64,000 nt of DNA from Oikopleura dioica (Eukaryota; Chordata; Appendicularia; Copelata; Oikopleuridae): positions 5,086,501-5,150,500 of the forward strand of contig OU015566.1 in the NCBI GenBank assembly GCA_907165135.1. The letters are read 5' to 3'. The notes beneath the pieces were generated by a model, which saw only the letters and a list, made by a program, of their open reading frames with translations, had not been told where the DNA came from and did no database searches. Both the position numbers and the translations under genes were made by a program. Numbering within the stretch: the stretch's first letter is position 1; every line of letters starts with the position of its first letter. Positions 55,598 to 64,000 of this stretch are shown here, piece after piece.

Positions 55598-58500
55598 TGA
55601 GAATTTAATTTTGTTTTATTTGCAGAAACATGAATAAAGTCTAAGATCTGAAAACTTCGTTTATTAGTAATTAAGAAGAAGGAGAGAATTCTATGAATAT
55701 TTCTTTCAGAACTGCTTTCACTGAAATTTGAATAAACTCCACTTTTTTAGTTCGCAAAAATATCAGAATTGCAATTTGAAAATGAATTTTTCTACCAGGT
55801 AGATCCACGATGTCATGATACGTAACGGTCTTCATGCCGAAATGATTCTATAAACGTCAACATTTTTTTGCTTCGGGATAACAGATGTTCGTTATCACAA
55901 AATATTGAACATGAACTTTTTTTTGTAAATTTCATGATGTCGAACTGAAATTTGTCCATCTGTACACGAGCATTTGAGGAATCAGATCATGACGATTGTC
56001 CGTGACAGGGTAGTATGTGGTAATTCGTCGGGGTCGCCCCGACAAATGAAAGATGAAATAACAGTCATTCGTCGGGGTCACTACGCGTGACAGTAACTCT
56101 ATTAGGCTGAGACAAACGTTTACCGCATTCTTACAGCGAACGCCATTCCTTCTAACGAGTCGTCAGCCTGTGCAACATTAACCAAATTTTTGACGAGCCA
56201 CTATTATGCTTTTTTTACCGGGGGTAGAACGTGTTGCGAAATATTCTTCCTTTCTCAGCTTGTTTTCTTTTTTGAAGACGAGCTGTTCTCAAAATCTTCT
56301 AAACTAAGAAAAAGGTTCATTTTAAAGTTACGAAAGAGCAATTTTAAAAAAGTTAAAACAACCCTATAAAAACTTTATTTTACGCGCAATATTTCATAGT
56401 ACTCACCATCGTTTTTTCGCGACTTCTACCTTTGCCCCGGCGATTACCGTTGTTATTTCTACCTACATTTCTATTTTCAAGAACCCTCGTCTTTTGATCT
56501 TTTATTGCAAAAGATCGCGCTTTTGTCGACTACGAATGTAATGAAAACCAAACTCATTTCACCTAGCATCGCGTCGAGGTCTCCGACGCGTTGGTAACGA
56601 TTTTTTAATGCGAACTCGATATGACCTTGATACTTTGATGATTCTAGCGCGGCTTTCAAACACTCATATTCATAACTGCCTGGAGATATGACAGTATCGA
56701 AATTTGATAAATAAACACTTTAGAAATAGCCATCGAAGGGTTTTAAAATGAGAATACTACTGCTTTTTTTGCTTCTTTAGATTGTTCAAGAAAATTGTTA
56801 ATTTATGTTTGATTCTTATTTTTCCAAGCTGATAATTTGCAGATCGGAGCTGGCCGTTATATTTGCGCAGATACAGATTTGAAACCAGTCGATCTTGAGA
56901 AGTTGACAACTCAGCCGCGATCAAGAAAGGTAAACATCACATGATTCTTATCAAAATGACTTGCTTTCACATCGATTTACTCGTCTCTGAGCGCATCAAG
57001 CATCGTCTAAGTTGTTTTTAAATCGCGACTGGGCGGTGTCGATTCGAGGAAGATTTTCAATGCTCTGCGCCTCGCCGAGGTGTCCATTCGTTGATCAAGA
57101 ATCAAGTGATGAGTTGGACTTTGCTCAAGGGGCAAGAACGAGTACGGTTCTCGTCTGGAGGAGTGCTCGTTAGATTTTGGTTCGTACAGTTTGAACTCTT
57201 CATTTTCTGGGATAAGGGCAATTTATGCAGCTTCATAGGCTGTCAACTCATGTAGAAACTGCTTTTTAAGAGATTCCGCATCATTTTGCCGACTTTTTTT
57301 ATTTTTCTCCTCTCGGTGATATTTAGAGGATACCGAGAATTTAAACAGCTGACTTTGTATCTGATCATCAGCTGTTTGATAAGGTCAGTAATTTAGGCAA
57401 GTCATTTGCAGTAAATCAATGATATCATGTAGAGGTAATATAAGTTCTTATGGCGTGTCTTCAGAAAAGTAGATTTAAATTAAATCTAGCATTATGCTTT
57501 TAAAACGCAACAAAAATGGTTTAAAATGCAGACGCCACATTTAAATCCACAGTCTAATCAGCTATTCTGATTGATATTGGAAGTGACGATAGAAACGCAG
57601 CATATCTTTTCATACACACTTTTTTAAAGGCCATTGCATATTTTAATAAATTAGAATACATAGATTCATCATCGTCAAAGATCCGAAGAATAAGAAGAAA
57701 AAGAAATAGAGGCTATGATTTCAACGACGTATCTGGAAATAGGAGGGGGCTGATAATATTTAAAATCTTCAAATTTTTTGCCATTATGTCGGAAAAGATT
57801 TTTGTCTAAAAATGTGTGTCCCTCTAAACTGGTCAGCCCGGAAACAGGTGAGGTAAGCTCCAGCTCATTTTTAACTACCTTCAAAAAACTGCAATGTTCG
57901 AATTACACAACGTCATTATGGCTAACCAGCGGTGAGCTTTAAGGTAATACCTCCTAAAAACGATTTTTGGTTTTTACTCGCTCTAGGAAATGGCTTCAAT
58001 TAAGACATACTCACGTTTCTTTAATTAAATTAAATTATTTTCGAAACGAAACTACGGTATCGAAGAACAAGTTTGTAAATTATAGTTTTTCGAAGCGTCA
58101 CTGCCGCGGAAAAAATATAACATGATAAGCGTTCGTTATTACTGTATCTTTCTAACTGGTAAAAACGTTACGAGCAGAACCGTCCAAGAAGCGGGATGGG
58201 TTCATACTATCAATCGAGGTATCTTCCGATTATAGTTTGTTTTTTGGAAAGTCTTTCTCGCGATGAAAAATTGTATTTGACTTGAGAAAAAGAAAAATTT
58301 TCAGACAACATGGAGTTTTGTCTTGCCTTGACCTAATTTGCCTTGATTCTTAACATCATGTTTTTCTAGCGGAAATGGGCTGAACATCACAAAAGAACGC
58401 TAACAGACGGCGTCCGACAGACCACAACTCTCGAAGAAAGCTTAAAATTTCAGGGTTTCTTCTTTGAGAAAAAACATCGGATTGTGGCGTAGATTAAGTG

Positions 58501-59479
58501 AAGTGGACCCATTTTTTGACCGAAAATAGACTCAAATTGCTAAAACGGCTAAAACTTGAATCATAGTTATAAACTACTACCAACTGTGCTGAGTTTTTAT
58601 GAATATTTTTTTATCTATAAACGTGTTCAAAAACCCATTTGTTTTTCAAAGTTTGAACGATTTTTTTAACAACGCGCTACTCTTGAAAATTGATTTTCTG
58701 AAGTCGAAATCTTGAATTTATCTTCTAAACAACTGCTGACTCCTATAACACTCACGGATCCACGCAGGTGAAAAGAAATCTTATCCGATATAAAATTCGA
58801 CAACGTTTCAACGCCGCCGCACTTCGTCGGAATCTGCTAAAGGGCTTGAAAGTCAAGAAAATCCGAGGACACTGTGAGTAAGAATGTTCTGTTCTTTTTG
58901 TGCCACCGCCGAAACAACTTTATGATCTCTTTGGAGGAAAATCAAGAGAAGAAGGCGATTTTTTATTCATCCAAAATGGGACTTAGTATTCTACTGCTTT
59001 AGTAATTTACATCAGATCTTTGTCTTTCCCGACAGCTCCAAGCAAAAAACAATAAGAGTCTAATTAAAGATTAAAGAATAGTAATAAAACAATCATCAAT
59101 TTCCTCAAGACTGTTTCTCTTTCAAAGGTAAGTGAGTGTGAATTTCAACCTAACCCTAATTTTACCCATACTGTATGGGCCATACATGTAATTTACTAAA
59201 AAAATGATCACCGTTCGTTTTATTTTGTTTACTCGCTCTCTCTCTCTCTCTCTTTCAAAATCGGTGATTATAACACTTTTAGAGCTCCACTTTCTCCGCC
59301 TTGTTTTGATTGCGATCGGCGGCCGATCAGAGATATTCCTCAAAGAACAAAGCAAAAACAAGCAAAAACTTTACAAAGATGGAAAAAGGAAGAAAAGAAG
59401 GAAAGGAAATGGGCAGCGGGAGGACACGGTGAAGCGACTGCTCATGTTGTCATCAAAGATCAAGAACTTTTGAGCCGAT
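55598..59479. other. Gene-poor stretch with isolated exon-like blocks
   Basis: Blocks with splice-like edges: minus 56520-56690 (KAALESSKYQGHIEFALKN, RVGDLDAML before a GT) and minus near 56440 (Arg/Gly/Asn-rich); plus 56841-56930 (GAGRYICADTDLKPVDLEKL between AG and GTAAAC); minus 57690-57870 (SLEGHTFLDKNLFRHNGKKF); plus 58768-58871 (basic, IRQRFNAAALRRNLLKGLKV before GTGAGT). None was recognised or could be linked into a gene. A GTCGGGGTCGCCCCGAC hairpin lies near 56028. The rest shows nothing I can support. Confidence 0.45.
59234..59255. repeat. (CT)n microsatellite
   Basis: About ten CT units occur on the plus strand. Confidence 0.9.
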
Positions 59480-60381
59480 TTTGACCTGGTGCGGATCCGA
59501 TAACACGACAGACATTGCGCTTCTGACATGGGATCAGACCAAGAACACGAGGAATGCCTTGTTTCGAGAGAGGAGAGACATTCAATACGTTGAACAGATA
59601 TCAGGTGAAAATCAGATTTCTGAATCGCGTCTAAAATTTCGGAGATCAAATCATCCATGAAACATTCTAATCTTTTCTTCTTTCGTAGGGGAAGTTGTTC
59701 CTTAGGAGGATGAGATAGAACGGGGCTACTTCCGCGTTCGAACGAGATTCGAATCCTTCCCGCCTAACACTTTGTGAACTTTCGATGAAACATCCTGAGG
59801 ACGTCGACGCCAGACTGACGAGGAATCTGCACAATAAAAAAGGTCAAGACCCGAAGAAATATGGCGAGCAAGTGAAACACGTGTCCTATCCTGACATGGG
59901 GAAGTTTAAGTATCAAGCCCTTGTGGATGGCACTGTTGCGCCTTATCGAACAGCATTGTTGATGCAAATGGACTCGGTGATTCTTAAGCAAAAGTCGATG
60001 AATTACGAGTGGTGGTATAGATATATGAAGCCATGGGTGGTAAGCGCTTGAAGCAAATTTCTCTCGTTTGATTATTTCTAGCACTTCATTCCAATTGAAA
60101 AAGATCTATCCGACCTTCGAGAGAAAATCGAGTGGGCGAGAAACAATTACGATAAACCTCGCCAAATTGCTTTTAATGCCAATGCTCTTGCTGCTCAATG
60201 GATGAATCCAGAATTTATGTACCGCTACTACGCAAAGACAATAGAGCTTTACAGGTTTATCTTTCTCTGAAGCATATTTTGAAGCTTTCTATTTCAGTAA
60301 GAAGCAGTCGAGGCCTGTAAAAGTGACAGAAAACCATGAACATCTGACGCAAGAATCTGACCCAGATCTCAACAATCAGTG
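59480..60381 (+). pseudogene. POGLUT2/3-like ER O-glucosyltransferase, 5' part damaged
   Basis: Family members glucosylate Ser residues of EGF repeats in the ER lumen. Read-out: TWCGSDNTTDIALLTWD (59487-59535), an S-rich helix SMKHPEDVDARLTRN, YGEQVKHVSYPDMGKFKYQ, the donor-site block VDGTVAPYR and DSVILKQKS (59785-60039), then exon 60081-60252 (HFIPIEKDLSDLREKIEWA, FMYRYYAKTIELY) and a short last exon to the TGA at 60379-60381. The 3' three exons keep phase. Upstream, the WRGR-like segment is frameshifted (59715-59760) and the N-terminal filamin-like domain is absent. There is no KDEL-type retrieval signal at the end. Confidence 0.7.
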
Positions 60382-60389
60382 ACAAAAGT

Positions 60390-61500
60390 ACTTCAGTGAG
60401 AAACCCTGCGACTGCCAAAAACGATCCCGAGACGAATATCCCTTTAATAGCCTGGACTCCAGGCCCTGGAGCCCTTGTTCTTTCCGACAACGGTATCTGC
60501 TGCATTGACGAGTTTGACAAGATGACTGAGTCTACTCGCTCCGTCCTCCACGAAGTAATGGAATTCTGCACTTTATCCGTCGCCAAAGCAGGCATCATTT
60601 GTCGCCTCAACGCTCGTACATCTGTCCTCGCCGCTGCCAATCCCGTCGAATCAGCTTGGAACGCAAACAAAACAATCGTGGAAGACATCCAATTGCCGCA
60701 CACGCTCATGTCGCGTTTCGATCTAATCTTTTTGGTGCTCGATCCAAAGGACGAAGCTTACGATCGAAAACTCGCCGCACATTTGTTCTCACTGTATCAT
60801 ACCGACAGAAAAGATGTGATGAACGATGATCAACAACATCTCGACCAAAAGTTGCTGAGAGACTACCTCGGTTACGCCCGAGCCATGGTCAAACCAGTGC
60901 TGAATGTAGAGGCAAAAACAGAGCTTGTCAATTCTTACATCAAAATGCGACAAGTCGGAGCGAATAGAAAAGCAATTTGCGCTTACCCGCGTCAACTAGA
61001 ATCACTCATTCGACTTTCCGAGGCCCATGCGAAGGTTTGACTTTCTGATGTCGTCGACAAAATGGACGTATAAGAAGCTGTTCGGCTCTACCGAGAGGCA
61101 CTGAAGCAGTCCATCATGGATCCAAAAACTGGCGCAATCGATATCTCCATTTGGTAAGAAAGTCTTCCTTGATTTCAAAACCTAAAAATTGCATTTCAGA
61201 CCACTGGAATTTCCGCCCACGCGCGTGCCCAGCAAGAAGAGCACAAGAACGCTCAGTGTTGTGATCGAAAGAGAGGTTCAAGGACAGACTATCAAAGCAA
61301 TCGAGCTTCTTAGCATTTGGAGACGATTTACTGATAAAGCAATTACGACCCTACAGTTTGATCTTGCTGTTCAGGACTTAACTGTAGCTGAAAATTTCTG
61401 AAATATCTTTTTAACCATGAAAAGGCTCTAGTATCCGACGATGTCCTCGCCCGACACGGAGACACTATTTGCGTCAATCACAGTTTACTAGTTCAACGAA
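60390..61500 (+). pseudogene. MCM4-like helicase, C-terminal half with nonsense codons
   Basis: MCM4 is a subunit of the replicative MCM2-7 helicase. Present: Walker [16 protein letters not shown], sensor 1 [13 protein letters not shown], arginine-finger [11 protein letters not shown], and the lid up to [18 protein letters not shown]. The sequence starts after the Walker A loop, so ATP binding would be lost. After AHAKV a TGA stands where Arg is expected, and a TAA where Glu is expected (DVxEA). The last exon (from 61200, TTGISAHARAQQ) shifts frame once. It begins nine bases after the POGLUT-like stop, so the two are fused head to tail. Confidence 0.75.
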
Positions 61501-62342
61501 TTCAACTCACTCGCCTTAATCCAACCTGACAAATCCATTTTAGAAACATTTATTTTACACTACCACTTATCGCACAAAGACACTCTTGTTTCTCACTGTT
61601 TCCCATTCTGCAACATCTGCTAAACAACGAAAAAATGACAAATTCTTTGCTTTTGATGCGCTGAGGCATGAAAATTTTTATTGAATAAAAATTAAATAAG
61701 TAAGAGACTGAAAAAGACCGGAAAACTTACTAAGTGGATTAAAAATTGCTCCAAAGGGAACTGCAGCTGATAAGAAGGCAAATGATAAAGTTGCACTGCA
61801 ACTTGCAGATAATAAAAAGGACAAGCCAGAGTCGGGAATTCCAGAGGAAAATGAATTACAAAATGATGAGGACAGAGAACTCAAGTAATTTAGTAACTAT
61901 GAATTCTAAAAAATCTTCCGTGGGAACTATAATCAACATCAAATATTAAATAATAATAATTCTTCGCGTAACTTTGCTTCTATGAATCATTTTTTGTATC
62001 AAAAAATAAGCCTGAACATAACGCTTTCATTTACTCCTTTTCGCTTATCTATAGAAATCAGTTTTTCGCGAAAAGAATCGCTGATTTTGGTGATTCGTCG
62101 CCTCATTCATTGGCGAATCAAATGAGGGATTACAAGATTCAAAAAGAAATCAAAAAAATAAAAAAGAGAACAATGCGAAAATTAGAGAAAATAAAGAAGT
62201 CAGTTATATTTTTTTCTCGCGCGCTAGCTTATTTTGTACTCTCATCCCTCAAAATTTGTACTGTAAAAAAGATTTTTTATTTTTTACGCTTTTAAAACCT
62301 GATAATCGCCGCAAGCTTTTTTTTCAAAAAACGAGAATTTTG
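61501..62342. other. Spacer; possible 3' exon at 61731-61887 (+)
   Basis: LKIAPKGTAADKKANDKVAL continues as a Lys/Asp/Glu-rich tail to TAA at 61887. It may be the end of an unidentified gene. A Lys-rich frame at 62110-62200 could be the first exon of the SLC35A2-like gene. No other content. Confidence 0.35.
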
Positions 62343-62835
62343 TTTTCAGACTCGAGCGGGGTGGAATGGGTCAAGACGCTCGCCCTCGTCCTTCTAGTCG
62401 CTCAAAATGCCTCCCTGGTGCTCGCAATGCGCAAAGCACGAACAGACGAGGTGATTCTTTATTTAAAAACAACTCCTAAGCAAAGTTTTTAGGGAGACAA
62501 GTTCTTCAATACCGCAGCAGTGTTCTTTTGCGAAATCTTGAAAATCGTCGCTTCTTCTTTGATTTCCTCGTCGGCAGCCACAAGGTACCTTTCCAGCCTT
62601 CAAACCGTTCCAGTGCAATGTGCTCTCTTTCTACGGCGAGATCAGCAGCGAGATCATCAACCGGCCCTGGGACACGCTCAAAGTCGCCGTTCCCAGCTTC
62701 ATCTACACCGTCCAGAACAACTTGCTTTATCTGGCGGTTTCCAATCTTCCAGCAGTTACTTTTCAAGGTACTCATTTTTAAACTACTTGATTTCTGGGCT
62801 TTTGTTTGAGCAAGTTCATTGCTGACTGACTGGCT

Positions 62836-63084
62836 GGGCTCGACAACCTGAGTAGAAAACCTGAGTCAGAGTTCTAAAACAGTAAATGAAAAGCCGCTTA
62901 GCGGCTTTATTTAATAAAAAGCCGCAAAGCGGCTTCGCCAAAGTTACCAACTTATTAAGTAAATGATTTACTTTCACTAGCGAAGACGCTTTGCGGCTTC
63001 GTTTTTAAATAAAGCCGCTACGCGGCTTTTTATTTTACTGTTTTAGAACCCTGACTCAGATTTTCCACTAAGGTTGCCGAGCCC
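62836..63084. mobile_element. AACCTGAGTCAGG-family element with target duplication
   Basis: Ends GGGCTCGACAACCTGAGTAG and GGTTGCCGAGCCC are inverted. Flanks GACTGGCT and AACTGGCT match at 7 of 8 bases. The inside is a second palindrome of AAAGCCGCTTAGCGGCTTT units. It is in an intron of the SLC35A2-like gene. Confidence 0.8.
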
Positions 63085-63623
63085 AACTGGCTCCGCGAGC
63101 GTTTCCTTGATCCTTATAAATAGTGTCACCCGTTTTTAAATCAATAAGGAAAAAGTCAAATCGATGTTTTCAGTTTCCTACCAGCTGAAAATCCTGACGA
63201 CTGCTTTTTCTCCGTCGCCCTGCTGAAGAAACAGCTTCTCCGCAGTCCTCATTTCCTGCCTCTTTTCTGGCTTCGCCGGCGTCTTTTGAGAAAATCCTCA
63301 AGACAGGACAAGTCTCCATTTGGCTGAGGAACATACAGCTCGGCCTCTTTGCCGCCGTTCGCGCCGGAATTGGAATGATCGCCAAAAACGGAGAACAAAT
63401 TGCCAAAAAGTAAGCGACTCTTCTTTTGAGAAAAGTTGAGATTTTAAAAAGCCGAATTCATCTTTCTCGGTTTTTCTTTCTCGTGCTAAAACTGTTTCAG
63501 GGAATCTTCTTTGGCTTCAACGGCATCGCCCTGGCAGTGGTCTTCAACCAGGCTTTTGGGGGCCTGTTGATCGCTGTCGTCATCAAGTACGCGGACAACA
63601 TTTTCAAGGGCTTCGCATCCAGC

Positions 63624-63858
63624 TAGGGTCCGACACGATTAGGACAGAAAAATTATTTTTCAGAAAACTTCAACTGTGGCTAAAATGAGGTCTCGGAACT
63701 CATTTCCGGCCTTTAATTCTACCTAAAACTCCTCTTTTCAACCCTTTTTAGGCTTTTAAAAATTTCAATTCAAAAACCCTAGAAGCATTTCGATTTTTAG
63801 GGCGCTTATACTTTTTGGCCTTTCGAAAACTTGGGTCCTCCGATCGTGCCGGACCCTA
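63624..63858. mobile_element. hAT-like MITE, family 6, TSD CATCCAGC
   Basis: The 235-bp element has ends TAGGGTCCGACACGAT / ATCGTGCCGGACCCTA and perfect 8-bp repeats CATCCAGC (63616-63623, 63859-63866). It lies inside the conserved FASS|IAIIVST segment of the SLC35A2-like gene, and removal restores it in frame. Confidence 0.92.
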
Positions 63859-64000
63859 CATCCAGCATCGCCATCATCGTCTCCACCATCCTTTCCGTCA
63901 TCTTCTTCGGCTTCCAAATACAGGCACGGTTCAATACAGTTTCATAATTTGTTTTCCAAAGCCGCAACGACACGGCTTCTCGTCTTAATGAATCCATCTT

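Larger units (their letters stand above)
62343..63950 (+). pseudogene. SLC35A2-like UDP-galactose transporter, with deletions and MITEs
   Basis: SLC35A2 imports UDP-galactose into the Golgi. Blocks: VKTLALVLLVAQNASLVLAM (62367-62450), FFNTAAVFFCEILKIVASSL (62491-62575), [33 protein letters not shown] (62610-62768), YQLKILTTAFFSVALLKK (63177-63225), AVLISCLFSGFAGVF, KTGQVSIWLRNIQLGLFAAV (63235-63410), [20 protein letters not shown] and [13 protein letters not shown] (63501-63623), and after an element SIAIIVSTILSVIFFGF (63862-63912). About 45 residues are missing after LLKK, and frame changes occur near 62582 and at a T4 run (about 63285). The two elements sit in an intron and in the last large exon. 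It could be a poorly read functional gene. Confidence 0.7.

Noticed and set aside
59122-59473. Short ORFs around the CT microsatellite
   Set aside because: Driven by simple repeat and Lys-rich AT sequence; no splice or family support.

Overview
The window looks like nuclear DNA of an appendicularian tunicate, an Oikopleura-like larvacean. The clues are very compact multi-exon genes, introns of mostly 40-60 nt with some GA-AG and GC-AG boundaries among the GT-AG ones, genes packed head to tail, and a Tor-type Ty3/gypsy element carrying an env gene. The species cannot be fixed from sequence alone. Gene names come from remembered protein families; no search was run.

Layout. 1-9.3 kb: the 3' part of a Tor-like env-bearing LTR retrotransposon, with two extra genes between env and the 3' LTR, one of them antisense. 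10.1-13.3 kb: a four-span membrane protein, a minimal bHLH factor and a 72-codon secreted or anchored peptide. 13.4-19.6 kb: three tandem single-pass CUB-domain genes, two of them interrupted in coding exons by terminal-inverted-repeat elements with 8-bp target duplications. 19.6-22 kb: a secreted phospholipase A2-like gene and tRNA-Gln(CTG). 22.8-24.4 kb: a small helical protein. 26.7-31.1 kb: SEC63, twelve exons and intact. 33.3-35.8 kb: an unrecognised gene and N6AMT1, nearly overlapping. 35.9-39.5 kb: a CTCF-like gene retaining only five zinc fingers.

39.8-63.9 kb is different. It holds truncated, chimeric or stop-containing relatives of housekeeping genes: a mitochondrial-type leader fused to UBA1, EMC8/9, KDM1B, UPF0489/C5orf22, BRAP, UBE3B, SLC26A11, a choline-kinase-like gene, POGLUT2/3, MCM4 and SLC35A2. 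It may be a decaying region (low-recombination or sex-linked) or a poorly polished assembly. Many frameshifts fall in homopolymers, but nonsense substitutions also occur.

The whole window is studded with non-autonomous foldback elements of at least eight families. The most striking pattern is that several lie inside coding exons with target duplications, and exact removal of the element plus one duplicate restores a conserved reading frame. They may therefore be spliced out as new introns.
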